In this document: one piece after another, positions 21,418 through 33,644 of the stretch
Layout of the letters: each line of letters begins with the position of its first letter
How positions within the stretch are numbered: position 1 is the first letter of the stretch
Assembly: GCA_028583415.1 (NCBI GenBank)
Contig: CM053269.1
Coordinates: forward strand, 32,740,254 to 32,804,253
From: Protea cynaroides
Taxonomy: Eukaryota > Streptophyta > Magnoliopsida > Proteales > Proteaceae
DNA length: 64,000 bases
Direction: 5' to 3'
Position numbers and translations under genes: made by a program
The notes under the pieces: generated by a model
Database searches by the model: none
Told to the model about the DNA's origin: nothing
What the model saw: the letters and a program-made list of their open reading frames with translations, nothing else

Positions 21418-22565
21418 TGTCAGAGGGTGAAGGCTGAATGGCAAAGACCTGTAGGATTGTTGCAGCCACTGCCAGAACCATCCTGGAAATGGGACTGCAT
21501 CACTATGGACTTCGTCACTGGGTTACCATTGACTCCCCGAGTAGTTGACGCGGTCTGGGTGATTGTAGATCATCTGACTAAGACAGCTCGTTTTATAGCT
21601 ATACGACCACAGTATACCCTGGAGAGTTAGCCAAGCTATATGTGGATAATATTGTCAGATTACATGGAGAACCTGAAAGCATTGTGTCTGATAGAGACCC
21701 ACGCTTTACCTCAAAGTTTTAGAAAGGATTACAGAAGGCTATGGGTACCACGCTGAAATTCAGTACTGCATTCCATCCTCAGACAGACGGACAGTCGGAG
21801 TGTACCATTCAGATCTTAGAAGACATGCTTTGAGCCTGTGTTATTGATTTCAAAGGCTCATGGGACAAGAAACTACCATTGATCGAATTCACCTATAACA
21901 ACAGCTATCAGGTTACTATACAGATGTCACCCTATGAAGCACTGTATGGTAGGAAGTGTCAAACTCCTCTGTTTTAGAATAAAGTGGGTGAACGGAATAT
22001 CGTTGGACCAGAGTTTGTTGAAGAGACTTATCGTGTAGTCAACATTATTAAGGAAAGAGTTAGAACAGCTCAGAATCGTTAGAAACAGTATGCAGATACT
22101 CGACGTAGGGACCTTGAATTTGTCGTAGGTGATAAGATATTCTTGAAAGTATCACCTATGTGAGGTTTAAAATGTTTCGGACAGAAAGGGAAGCTAAGTC
22201 TGAGATATGTCGGGCCATATGAGATTCTAGCTAAAAGTGAAAAAGTGGCTTATCAGTTAGCACTACCACCATCTATGTCAAGTGTGCATGATGTATTTCA
22301 TATCTCATTATTGAAGAAGTATGTCAGAGATCCAACACACGTTTTGACAGTGGATCCACCAAATCTAACTGATGATTTGACATTCGAAGTAGCACCAACT
22401 GAAATCACCAGCCGAAAGGTTCAACGTCTACGCAATCGTGACATTTATTATGTTAAGGTAACCAAAAGGAGCCGAGATATAGAAGAGATCACATGGGAAG
22501 AAGAGAATGTTATACGAAAGCAATATTCTCATCTTTTCGACTCGAAAGGTATGTGCAAATTTTGA
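21418..22565 (+). pseudogene. pol: Element C integrase core and C-terminus
   Basis: Continues the integrase after the solo LTR: the QRVKAEWQRPVGLLQPLPEP region, MDFVTGLPLTPR (first Asp), SDRDPRFTS, TDGQSE, and the C-terminal tail (YYVKVTKRSRDIEEITWEEEN). Disrupted by a deletion frameshift near 21627 and stops near 21720, 21833, 21976, 22080 and 22160, most of which look like CAG/CGA/TGG to TAG/TGA changes. The last 106 codons (22245-22565) are open. Confidence 0.87.
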
Positions 22566-22579
22566 GGACAAAATTTTTA

Positions 22580-22594
22580 ATAAGAGGGGGGAGT
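22580..22594 (+). other. Polypurine tract of element C
   Basis: AAGAGGGGGGAGT directly before the TG of the 3' LTR; single copy, unlike in A and D. Confidence 0.75.
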
Positions 22595-24924
22595 TGTAAG
22601 ACCCATATCGAACTAACCGGTCTTACCACCTTTTACCAAGTCTACCTATCATGGTCGAGCCAAGTGGACCAAGTGCGTGAAAAAATCACAAGACCAGGTA
22701 TGAAATTTAACTAAAAAATAGTCAAATATGAGTGTGTGGTCGCATGCCTAAACAGGTATGATCGACCCCACCTCAAAAGAGTCCAACCCATGACTTTTGG
22801 TCGTGGGGTCGCAAGTTTTAAAAAAACGTAGGGTCGATGAATTTTGCGACCCTACATTCGACCCTACGAAAACAGTCAGAAATCGAAATTAGGAAAACCT
22901 TCCTAATTCGAAGGGGGTCTTTCCTAAACTCATTGGGGCTTATTATGGAGGGTTTTCCTATATAAATAGGACGTCCCTTAGCTTTTTCACTCCTTTAGAA
23001 CCCTAATTGAAAGTGAGAGAAAGAGAAGAGAAGGAAGAGAAGGAAAAATGAAGAAGATGACCAAGGAAGAGGAAAGTTCAGAGAAAACTCTGAATCTCAG
23101 CAAACCTAAGGTATGAACCTAATTCCCTACATGAATTAAGAGCCTAGAATTGTTTATGAAGAAGGTAGGATTAGGAGAAACTCAAATCATCCATCCATGG
23201 ATAAATTCCAAGGGAATCCATGGAGGAAATCATTGTGGGCAATGGATAGTGTGTAAAGTTATAGTTTTGAGTCATAGAGCAATCCTAGGAAGGACCATGA
23301 TGGTAAAGCCAGAGGATTCAAACGTGAAGGAATGGATTTAAGAGTGAAAGGTCGACCAAAAAACTTGTTGTCGCACGTAGGGTTGAATGATATCCGACCC
23401 CACGAGGCCCACATGATCGACCACATGCCCTCGGGAAGTTCCAGGGAGGGTGTGGTCGCACGTAGGGTCCGAGTATGTCCGACCGCACCTGCGACCCTAC
23501 ACCCTGTGGTCGCAGAACTGAGACCCCAGGTGCTACCCCACCTACGAACCCTTAGTTTCTGTTAGAGTAAACATATTAGAATTATATCTAATTAAAATCT
23601 ATCGTATTTTCCAGTGATTTAAAAGTGAATTATAAAGCTTGAACGAGGATCTACTAGCAATCAAAGGTGATGGAACAAGACCTAAACTAATTGACTAATA
23701 ATAAACTATTTTTGTTTATTGAGTCCAATACCATGAATGATTCTATGCTTGTATGATTGTAATGTGCATATCATATGCACATGTCATCCAATATTCCTGT
23801 TATTACTGTTCATGCATATTTAATTTTTATTTATTTATAATATGATGTTGATGATGATGCTAGGAATAGGCATATGAATGTATGTGTGTAGTTAGTGTAC
23901 TTAATGCGAATGGAGCATCAGGGGGAGGACGTGACACTATGGTTCATCTTGGTCGCCAGACTCTAGCTCTATCTCTACTCAAGTCTTGTCCACTAACATC
24001 ATCGTATCGCCATTACTATAGCAGAACTATTACGTCGTAGGGCATCAGGGGAGGTGGCCTTGGACCGTGTAGTCTCTGACTCTGCCCGGGGGCCTTAGCT
24101 TTATCTCTATGGACGTATTGAGGGATGCTGGGGTGAGGCCTTGGATACACTGTTTGACATTAGGATTGGTTAGTTGCGAGCCCAATTTACAAGCCCTCGC
24201 CAACAGGGGCTTACGTGTTGGTATGGGTAGAGCATCAGGGAAAGTGTAATGCGGTGCAGTCCTAAGCACTTTAGCTCTATCTTTATTCCATGGTGGGTGC
24301 ATGTGGGGGCGGCAATGGTGTTAAATCCGTTGGACAGTTCTACACATTCGTGTATAGAGGTGCGGCGGCCACCTGTCCCTTCTATTGCACATTGCAAACT
24401 TATGAACCAGACCAAAGATATGAATTAAATGCATGCATATGTTTGTTGCATTGTTTTGTTTGCTCACTGAGCCATGATGTGTGCTCACCCTTTCGACGTC
24501 GAATATTTTTAGTTGATGATGCAGGTACAACTGTAGAAGACTATATAAATGCTCCTATGTACGGACATGCTGCGGCGATGGATGCAGAAGTTATGATGGA
24601 GTCGCATGATTCGGCATGCGAGTGCAACTCATGCATCTTTGATTAGATTTATATTTGAATTATTCAGACGATGTAATTGATTAACTTATTTATTTTTATG
24701 TCTTAGTCCTTTGAAGATAATTGAATAATTTATTTATGTTATCACTGTTAGACTCTCAGTTAATTAGTATAAAGACTTCTATTATTGTTTACTTACTCTG
24801 ATTATGGTTGTGGATGTGTATGGTTTAAGCAAACGGACACAGCCTATTCGAGATCCTGGTTGAACCATTGATTTATTGGTGGTTCATCACACCAATCTGA
24901 ATAGTGCGGAATTGGGGTGTGATA
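22595..24924 (+). repeat. 3' LTR of element C
   Basis: 2330 bases, TGTAAGACC to GTGTGATA (the terminal CA has mutated to TA). TATA 22959-22969; possible first exon with ATG at 23048 and CCTAAG/GTATGA; possible exon end AATCAAAG/GTGATGG at 23666/23667; small frame at 24513-24646. Contains three imperfect repeats with TTAGCTCTATCTCTA and GGGCATCAGGGG between about 23900 and 24300. Confidence 0.92.
24513..24646 (+). CDS. Small LTR frame, intact copy in C 3' LTR
   Basis: After ATTTTTAG: VDDAGTTVEDYINAPMYG, HAAAMDAEVMMESHD, SACECNSCIFD, TAG. The cleanest copy with CxCxxC. If spliced from 23666 the junction codon is GTT (Val) and the frame runs LNEDLLAIK-V-DDAG without a stop. Function unknown. 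Confidence 0.6.
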
Positions 24925-26085
24925 ATCTGCATATTGCTTCTGACGGTTCTGAGCTATTCGGACTCTTTCCTTGATAATGTCAACTACTCGACAAGTCTCT
25001 TCAACAAACTCTGGTCCAAGAATATTCCGTTCTCCAACTTCATTCCAAAACAAAGGAGTTTGACATTTCCTACCATACGGTGCTTCATAGGGTGACATCT
25101 GTATAGTCACTTGATAGCTGTTATTATAAGCGAACTCAATCAATGTTAATTTCTCATCTCATGATCCTTTGAAATCAATAACACAAGCTCGAAGCATGTC
25201 TTCTAAAATCTGAATAGTACGCTCTGACTGTCCGTCTGTCTGAGGATGGAATGCAGTACTAAACTTCAATGTTGTACCCATAGCCTTCTGTAATCCTTTC
25301 CAAAACTTTGAGGTAAAGCGTGGGTCTCTGTCGGACACAATGCTTTCACGTACACCATGTAATTGAACAATATTATTTACATAAAGCTTAGCTAACCTCT
25401 CTAGGGTATTCTGTGGTCGTATAGCTATGAAACGAGCTGTCTTGGTCAAACGATCCATAATCGCCCAGATAGCATCAACTACTCGGAGAGTCAATGGTAA
25501 CCCGGTGACAAAGTCCATAGTGATCCAATCCCATTTCCATGCTGGTTCTGACAGTGGCTGCAACAATCCTGTAGGTCTTTGCCTTTCAGCCTTTACTTGC
25601 TGACAATTTAAGCATTGAGACACAAATTTAGCTACATCCGTTTTCATTCCTCTCCACCAATATAGTTTCTTAAGATCGTGATACATCTTCGTACTTCTAG
25701 GATGTACCAAATAAGCGGTGGTGTGAGCTTCCTTCATTAGTCTGTGTCTAATATCCAACTCTTCATTTTCAGGAACACATACCCTTCCTTTGTATCTTAG
25801 TACCTTTTCAATGTCCAAGGTGAACTCAGGAGTAGTCCTACCTTTTTTGAAGTCTTCTTGCATCGTTCTCAGATAAGGGTCTGATTTAATAGTGGCTTTC
25901 ACTTCGTCTAATAGATCAGGTACAATCTTCAATGTAGCAAACATGTTTGAGAATAGATGAATAAACCCTTGGTCAGTTGATTCATTCGGAATATCAATCA
26001 CGAACTGCTCTTTATCGTAATTAAATACTCTCCCTGTGACACACGCCATAGCATTTGCACTAACTTCTTCTTGGGATTCTGTCAT
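24925..26085 (-). pseudogene. pol: Element B integrase N-terminal and core
   Basis: Minus strand: a spacer after RNase H, then HTTAYLVHPRSTKMYHDLKK, YWWRGMK, CLNCQQVKAERQRPTGLLQPL, MDFVTGLPLTLR, SDRDPRFTSKFW and TDGQSERTIQILEDML, so the HHCC and the DDE residues are all visible. A stop/frameshift near 25145-25158 separates the core from 24925-25143 (LIEFAYNNSYQ...). The insertion of element C at 24925 cuts the C-terminal part off. Confidence 0.9.
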
Positions 26086-27519
26086 AGCTTTCCTGCTTAG
26101 TGCATCAACAACTACATTAGCTTTTCCTGGATGATACTAGATATCGCAATCATAATCCTTCAATAATTCCAGCCATCTTCTTTGTCTCATGTTCAACTCC
26201 TTCTGATTAAAAAGATGAGTGAGACTCTTATGATCTGATTTAATTTGAAATTTCTCTCCATACAAATAATGTTTCTATATCTTAACAGCATGTACTACTG
26301 CTGCTAATTCCAAGTCATGAGTGGGATCGTTCTTCTCATGTGTCTTCAGTTGTCTTGAGGCATACGCAATTACTTGTTCTCCTTGCATAAGCACACATCC
26401 TAAACCTAACCCAGATGCATTAGTGTACAAGGTAAATAGTTGTCCTGGGATCGGAATAGTCAAGATGGGAGTTGATATCAATCTAGCCTTCAATGTTTGA
26501 AAACACTCTTCACATTTATCGGTCCAAACAAATTTTTCTCCTTTCTTTGTCAGACTGGTGAGAGGTACGACGATTCTAGAGTAATCTTCCACGAATCGTC
26601 GATAGTAACCAGCTAAACCTAAGAAACTTCTGATTTCTGCAACATTCTTAGGTGCTTCCCATTTCACAATGACTTCAATCTTGCTAGGATCCCCTTTAAT
26701 TCCTTCAGCAGATATAACATGGCCTAAGAAAGCGACTTCATTTAGCCAAAACTCACATTTTGTAAATTTTGTGTAAAGCTTCTCTTTTCTTAGTCGTTGC
26801 AGAGCGGCTCTTAGATTTGTGACATAAGTTTCTTTGTCCTTGGAGTAGACTAGTATGTTGTCAATAAATACAATAACTAACGTATCCAACATATCATAGA
26901 ATACCCGATTCATGAGTTCCATAAAAGTTACGGGTGTATTAGTTAATCCAAAAGACATGACTAAAAATTCATAATGTCAATATCTAGTTCTGAATATTGT
27001 CTTCGAAATATCACCTTCATTAATCTTCAACTGATGGTATCCTAACCGAAGATCAATTTTGGAGAACACTTTGGCACCTTGCAACTAATCGAACAAGTCA
27101 TCGATCCGAGGCAACGGGTATCGATTCTTGATTGTAAGCTTATTTAATTCTCGATAATCTATACACAGTCAAATGCTACCGTCCTTCTTTTTCATGAACA
27201 ATACTGGTGCTCCCCATGGTAATATGCTAGGACTGATATAACCCTTATCCAGTAATTTCTGTAATTGTACCTTCAGTTCCTTCAGTTCAGTAGGAGCCAT
27301 TCGATAAGGTACTTTCGATACTGGTGCAGCTCCGGGCATAAGATCTATAATGAACTCTGTCGCTCGATCGGGTGGTAGTCCTGGTAGTTCCTCAGGAAAT
27401 ACATCCAAAAATTCACGCACAACTTCAATATCCTCCATTCGTGGTGCTTCTTTGGTGAGGTCGACCACAGATACTAGATACCCAATTCCTCCTTTCTCGA
27501 GGCATTTTCTAGCCTTCAA
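26086..27519 (-). pseudogene. pol: Element B reverse transcriptase and RNase H
   Basis: Minus strand. N-terminal RT (27169-27519) has LPPDRATEFIIDLMPGAAPV and VLFMKKKDGS. A broken part follows (26959-27168), then 26275-26958 with MSFGLTNTPVTFMELMNRVF and FIDNILVYSKD: the second catalytic Asp is Asn (codons 26857-26862). RNase H has LYTNASGLGLGCVL, in which the first catalytic Asp is also Asn, and then QIKSDHKSLTHLF before a stop-bearing end. Two active-site losses make this polymerase dead. Confidence 0.9.
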
Positions 27520-27537
27520 TGCAGAGAGAATGAGTTT

Positions 27538-27960
27538 TCATTTACGGGAAAGTTTGGTTTCCGCAAAATTAAACTCTGCTCCTTCCTTGTCTTTAAATAT
27601 CAATTTTTTTTCCGCACATAATAGGTTTATGGAGTGCTGAGCTAACCAATCCATTCCCAAGATAACATCAAAGTCTGCCATCTCAAGTTGAATTAAGGTT
27701 GCATTCAAAATCTTTTCACCGATAAGAACTAGACATGGTCCATAACCTTTGTCTAGTTCCACTTATAATCCCATAGGTGATCGTACAAGCATTTTGTAGT
27801 CTAAAGGTCTGAGGGGTAGATTTAACTTCTTTCCAAACGACACAGATATAAAATAATGAGTAGCTCCAGAGTCAAAGAGTACTCTGGTGGATAAGCCATT
27901 AATAGGTACGATACCTGTAATTTGATTTAATTTAGTCTGCATACTCACACAAGGTAGTAC
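27538..27960 (-). pseudogene. pol: Element B protease
   Basis: Minus strand: TKLNQITGIVPINGLSTRVL, then the intact active site FDSGATHYF (DSG codons 27865-27873), SVSFGKKLNLPLRPLD, and LIQLEMADFDVILGMDWLAQ. A TAA at about 27763 and the stop at 27538 interrupt the polyprotein. Confidence 0.82.
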
Positions 27961-28039
27961 AAAACGAAAGGTTCAGGTCATACCTGTGACCACATCAGGC
28001 AATGCGACAGCATCTTCATATGCAACTGCATAAACCTTT

Positions 28040-29269
28040 CCTTTCTATAGCTGTTTCCTTGGCTTAGGATACTCCCTTGAATAATGTCCTACTTGATTAC
28101 AGTTAAAGCATTTAACTCCAGCACTACTTTGCTTCTGTTGAGGTGGACTGTCGGAGTAGTCTTGGCTGCAGCATTGAAGCCTTGAGTACGGAAGGGTTTA
28201 AATGTCTTTGAGTTCCCTCCGTTGTATGAGTTTCCATTGGGCCTTTTAATACCTCTGTTCTGAGCAATATAACTATCCCTTTGGCTCGATTCCAGTACTC
28301 GAGCAATCTGTATAGCTTCATTATAAATCTTGTTTTTCAGTCCCAATACGTGCTCACGGATGCTTCCCCTAAGTCCCATGACGAACCTTTGGGTTTTGGT
28401 ATTTTCCTCCTGCATGTTAAAGGGAGCAAAGAAAAACAGTTCTTCATAACGCTGTTGATATGCGTCTACAGTCATCTGTCCCTGATACTGACTCAGAAAC
28501 TCCTTTTCATTTTGATCTCTGAAACTCCTGGGAAAATACTTCTCGAAGAAAGCTTCTTTATAGATAACCCAAGTCAATTGGGCGTGCTTTGTCAACAGAT
28601 AACTCCGAGTTCCAACAATGGTGCGCATCACTTTTCAGCATAAAAGTGGCACATAATACCTTCTCTTCTTTATTTATAGTCATCATCATAAAGTTTCTTT
28701 CCATCTCATCGATCTAGTGAGCTGGCTATAACAGATCTGATGGCTTGCCTGTAAATTCCTTTGGCTTTAACTTCAGAAAACGCTCGATCAGTCTGGTGTG
28801 ATCAAGCTGATACTGTGCATAGGCTCCATACATAGGCGGTTGGTACTGATAATTTCCTTGGTTATACCCACCTTGCGGTGCTTCAGGGCTTGGCACTTGG
28901 CCTTGTACTGCTAGTGTTTGTGATGCTTAGGGTACAGTGTTGCTACCACCAGGTGCAGTACTAGCTTGTCCTGCAGGTAGAGATGTTATGTTTGCAACTG
29001 GAAAAGCAATTCCATAGCAGCTTGCATGTTGGTTTGCACTTGCTGTATTTGCTGCATTTGTTATGCTAAATTAATCACCGCAGTTTTCAAATCTGTAGGT
29101 GGTGCAGGTAAGTTGGTTGGGTTGGCTTGGGTGGGCACATTCTGAGGTGCAGTATTTTGAGTTCTAATATTTTCTTCCTGTCCTTGCTGACCTTCATTGT
29201 CATTAGTCTCCATAGTTGGTGGAGATGGATTTACATTCTGTCTCCTCTACTTACTCTTCGTCCAACCAT
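28040..29269 (-). pseudogene. gag: Element B gag
   Basis: Minus strand from ATG at 29267-29269 (MVGRRVSRGDRM then TAA). The Gln/Pro-rich N-terminus, capsid-like region (MERNFMMMTINKEE, EAFFEKYFPRSFRDQNEKEF, QGQMTVDAYQQRYEELFFFA) and zinc knuckle (28069-28110) follow. The knuckle reads CFNCNQVGHYSREY, its last Cys changed to Tyr. Stops include TAG at 28714, at the same codon as in element C, and a second W-to-stop four codons before it. Confidence 0.82.
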
Positions 29270-30137
29270 TTAAACTCTTGGTTGAATGGTGCTTGGAAAG
29301 GTTGTACATGTGAGACAAGATATGATGGTAGTATTGGGTTAGTCTCACAATAGAAGGCGAGAGAAAAATAAAATCAATAGGCAAAAGTTCAAGAAAAATC
29401 AAAATGCAAACAACAGTAGGTCATACGGTTGCATGTTGTGCGACCATAGGTGCGACCATCAAATCCCTGGAAACTTACCGAGACCCTATGGTCGATCATA
29501 CGGTCGATGGTTTTGGTTGAATTGTGCAACCGTATGATTCAAAATCAGGTTTTTAAACCTATTTTTTGAAATTTTTCCCACTTATTCTCCTTCTTCCTCC
29601 TACGGTCTCTACTCAACTCGCCACCAGTGAGTTGCTACAGTGTCGACCACACAAACTTGGTGATTTTTCCATCAATCAACAACCGTCACTCCATTCCTTG
29701 AGGTATGTTCTCTACTTTTCTCCATTTTAAGCTTTCATACCTAGGGTTCTTGCTATTTGTAGGATTTTCTTCTAATATATATTTTTCTGACCATAAAAAT
29801 TTAATTTTTATTGGGGGCTTTTGCTATTGGCCACCCAATGGATGAAAGTCCTCAAGAAAATTTGAGTTTCATCAATCAGTTTAGTAGAAACTTGAAAATT
29901 CTTATTTTTGACCTAAATTTTGGGGGTTTTCCCAATTGTCAAAATTTATTCAAATTCGACCTACCTAATTTAAATTTTAAATTGTATGAGCCTTGTAAGA
30001 TGGTTTGGGACCTATGTAAGTCCTTCTGCTCAAATGTTTGGGTGAAAAGTGAGACTTTTTCTATTTTACGTCGTTATGCTGTCAAAATTTTCAAATTTAT
30101 CTTACTTGTTTTCTTATTTTCTTCTCTTGCAGTTATC
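29270..30137. other. Leader of element B between gag and antisense ORF
   Basis: No gene. Holds GGTCG/CGACC motifs around 29415-29535, the conserved + strand MDESPQENLSF frame (ATG 29838-29840), the ACGTCGTTATGCTGTC block near 30068, a possible donor ATGTAAGTCC near 30013 and a possible acceptor CTCTTGCAG at 30132, eight bases before the antisense ORF start. Confidence 0.55.
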
Positions 30138-31410
30138 ATGGTTAGCACTAAGGTTCCTCGAATTCATGACCCATGACGCTTCAGGTCCGTTGAAGCAAAG
30201 GTGCGATATCCTTGGTTTGACCAAAAAAAAGTTGAAAGGGATCGGTGTGTGAACCTAGCCCACTTGGCCCTGTTTGATGTGGAGAGGGCATTTGGCGATA
30301 TGGGCTGGCTTCCAATGATCCTATACGAGGCCTGCACTTGCCCAGACTTGGTTAAGCAGTTCTACTGTCACCTTCACGTGGAGGGTGGCCTAGAGGATGT
30401 GGAGAGGGGCAGAGAGCTTCAGATCACCAGCTGGGTGAAAGGGGTTCTGATTTCTTTCAACTGCCAGGAGTTGGCTGATCTCCTAGGTATCTCCAATGAT
30501 GGTGGTTTACTGTACACCCAGGGAGCTACAGTTTCTGTCTATACAGATACGTGCAGAAATAGATAGCCAGATTCTTTGGGATGACCATTGGGAGGTAAAA
30601 GCAGTCAACCTGCGTCTAGAGCCACGGGTCTACTATAAGATTATCCAGCATAATCTGATTCCCCAGGGAAGACATTATGAGATGATCTCATAGCTGATTC
30701 AGTACCTTCTGTACTGTATCTGTACTAGGCAGCCTGTCTGCCTTCCGTATATTATTCTCTGGACTATGCACCGAGCTACATTGCCTGACTCGAGAGGCAA
30801 CTTGCCTATGGGCGGCTGATCTCCACCTTGCTCGCTCGTCTACAGGTGGACCTAATGGATGAGAGGATCATTGAGGACACCTTTTCAACTGACCTTGATT
30901 GGGAGGCCATTAGTAGGATGGGCATGAGACAGATACAGGTCAGTGATGATGAGAGGAATGCTATGAGATGTCCTCTCACTCGGGTAGCTACAACATATGC
31001 AAAGGCGGCAGTAGCAGCAGTAGCAGAGGTAGCAGCAGAGGCACATGAGGGTGATGATGAGGAGGATGATGATCGGATGTATATGGATGTGGATGCCATC
31101 CCTCCTCCATTTCCACAGCATTCTACTGGAGCTAGCCCTTCTAGGGCTTCTCATTCAGCTGGCCCTTCATGCCCACCACCAGATGACATGATGGGACTGT
31201 TAAGTGAGATTAGAGAGGCTCAGCGCATGACTGATTGGAGAGTAAGAGAGCTTCTAGATGCCCAGCGCTCTATAGACCAGCGGGTAGCGGATCTGACGGT
31301 TAGTCTCCGAGCGACTCAAACTCAGGTGGCCTGGCTCACAAGAGTATATGCTGAGGACTACAATAGAGATCGTAAGACACCTTCTCCTCTTGCTTTCTCC
31401 AGCTCCATGA
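30138..31410 (+). pseudogene. Antisense ORF of element B
   Basis: Opposite to B's gag-pol. Starts MVSTKVPRIHDP (30138), then TGA; continues at 30201 with WFDQKKVERDRCVNLAHLAL, FGDMGWLPMILYEACTCPDL, KQFYCHLHVEG, WVKGVLISFN and ELADLLGISNDGGLLYT; a frameshift follows; then RVYYKIIQHNLIPQGRHYE, and from 30828 ISRMGMRQIQVSDDERNA, an Ala/Val run, acidic EGDDEEDDDR and a C-terminal helix (RATQTQVAWLTRVYAEDY). The expected stop (31408-31410) is out of frame by one base. The acceptor-like CTCTTGCAG just before the ATG suggests an intron in its 5' leader. Confidence 0.78.
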
Positions 31411-31676
31411 TTGTCCTTTATATCTTTTTCCTTTTTATACTACAGAGTAACTGTCTGGATTGTAGACTGTACTCTGATTTGATGTACATTTGTCTTGTTT
31501 CCATATATATATAAAATTGGTTTCTCATTTACATATGTGCATTACTCTTTTTCTTAGTTTATGTCTCATACAACATAGGTGCTTATGGTGTGTCCTTATT
31601 ACAGCTTTTAAATTTTATCCTAACTCAGTTCAAGACTCATGTAGAAGTAGTTAGGTCAATGGGTAGAACCTGAGAT

Positions 31677-31688
31677 GCTCTGATACCA
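31677..31688 (-). other. Primer binding site of element B
   Basis: Minus strand TGGTATCAGAGC, the common plant retrotransposon PBS complementary to the 3' end of initiator tRNA-Met, three bases from the 5' LTR. Confidence 0.9.
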
Positions 31689-31947
31689 AGTTGTCACACC
31701 CCAATTCTGGTCTAACCATAATGGTGTGATGAACCATCAATAAATCAACAGTTCACCTAGGATCTCGCATAGGTCGTACCCACCATATCAAACCACACAC
31801 ACATTCCACATTAATAATCAGAGGTAATAAACAAATAAGCGAAAGTCTTACAGATAATGAACTGAGAGTCTAACAGTGATAAATAAGTATTTAATCCATT
31901 ATAATAAATAATCAATTATATATCCGATGTTCAAATTATAACTAAAC

Positions 31948-32081
31948 TTAAGCAAAAACACATTGGTTGCACTCGCATGATGAATCATGTGCATCTTCTT
32001 CAGCTTCTACATCCATCGCACCAATGTGTCCATACGTCGACGCATTCATATATTCTTCAACATTAGGACCTGCATCATCAA
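31948..32081 (-). CDS. Small LTR frame, intact copy in B 5' LTR
   Basis: Minus strand after ATTTTTAG: VDDAGPNVEEYMNASTYG, HIGAMDVEAEEDAHDSS, CECNQCVFA, TAA. It keeps CxCxxC and the length of the A, C and D copies although many codons differ. A candidate upstream exon ends GCTAACAG/GTGAGG (near 32921) and joins in frame (RVLLT-V-DDAG). Confidence 0.6.
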
Positions 32082-33634
32082 CTAAAAATATTCGACCACG
32101 AAAGGGTAAGCACACATCACGGCTCAGTGAGCAAACAAAACAATGCAACAAACATATGCATGCATTCAATTCATATCTTTGATCTGGTTTTTAAGTTTGC
32201 AATGTGTTATAGAAAGGTTTGGTGATTGTCGCACCTCTAAACACGAGTGTGTGAATCCGCCCAATGGATCAAACACCATTGTTGTCCCACATGCGCTCAC
32301 CAGGGAATAGAGATAGAGCTAAAGTGTTCGGATCAAACACCGCCAACACTTCCCCTGATGCCCTATCCTTACTAACATATAAGCCCCTATTGGCAAGGGC
32401 TTGCAAACTAGGCTCGCAACTAACTAATCCTAATGCCAAATAGTGTATCTAAGGCCTCACCCCAGTATTCCTCAATACATCCATAGAGATAGAGCTAAGG
32501 CCCCCCGACAGAGTCAGAGACCACATGGTCCGAGACCACCTCCCTTGATGTCCTACAACGTAATAGTTCTGCTAAGGTAATGGCGATATGACAATGTTAG
32601 TGGGCAAGACTTGAGTAGAGATAGAGCTAGAGTCTGGTGACGAGGTCGAAGACTACCATGCCACGTCCTCCCCCTGATGCTCTACTCGCATCCAACACAC
32701 CAACCACACACATACATTCATATGCCTATTCCTAGCATCATCATCATCATCATGTTATAAATAAACATAATTAAATATGCATAAACAGTAATAGCAAGAA
32801 TATTGGATAATATGTGAGATGCATATTACAAGCATACAAGCATAGAATCAATAATGGCATTGGACTCAATAAAATAAACAGTTTGTTATTATCCAATTAG
32901 TTTAGGTCTTGTTCCCTCACCTGTTAGCAATACTCGATGTCCTTCCAAGCCTTGAAATTCTCTTTGAATTGATTTAACAACCTAAAAATTATATAAATTT
33001 AAGTTAGGGTCCATATGTGACATGTTATAGTAGTCAGAAATCGAAACAGAACACTGATAGGCGTCTAATTGGTCATATGGTCTCATGCTGTATCAACCTT
33101 ACTGTCTATGGCTGATACCCTACGGTCGCATATGGTGCGACCGTAGCTGCAACCATATGATTTTTGAAATCTTTCCGAATGCCTATGGTCGATCTTCTGG
33201 TCATACTGGACATGTTATGGTCGATCGTAACTGCAACCTTGAGATTTCTAGTCACAGTCTACATGAAATTCGAGTTCTTCCTGAGTTAATTCTTTTGTTC
33301 TTCAATGGGATTTCTTCTAAGGTCATTCTATGGCCATCATTAGTAATTTTTTATCAACCCTAATCATCAAATTCACTCCTCATGGTTCTCCTTGGGATTT
33401 TCTCAAGAAAATCACATAGATCATAATAGGTTGATATTACCTATCTTCCATAGAAGTCTTATTCCTTAGAGTTTATATCTACAGAGATGCCTTTCATACA
33501 TTTGCATGTGATAGAGAGCCAATCTCTTCTTAATAAATTCCTCTCCTTAGCTTTTTCTTCTTCTCCTTCTCTTCCTTCTCTTTCTCTAGGGTTTACTAAT
33601 ATTCTAAAAGAGTGAAAAAGGATTGAGGGACGTC

Positions 33635-33644
33635 ATTTATATAG
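33635..33644 (-). promoter_or_regulatory. TATA box of B 5' LTR
   Basis: Minus strand CTATATAAAT, upstream of the purine-rich leader. Confidence 0.7.

Larger units (their letters stand above)
10681..24924 (+). mobile_element. Element C: Ty3/gypsy retrotransposon nested in B integrase
   Basis: LTRs 10681-about 12995 and 22595-24924, flanked by ATCTG duplications (10676-10680, 24925-24929). It lies on the + strand, antiparallel to B. It holds antisense ORF, gag, PR, RT, RNase H and integrase, with a solo LTR inserted at 19079-21412. The terminal bases are mutated (TGAAAGACC at the start, GTGTGATA at the end). The end of the 5' LTR and the PBS are deleted. Confidence 0.92.

Noticed and set aside
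24045..24415. Minus-strand LTR frames recurring in several LTRs (MHPPWNRDRAKV type)
   Set aside because: They recur only because the LTR DNA recurs; frames shift and stop between copies, unlike the DAGxTVEDY frame.
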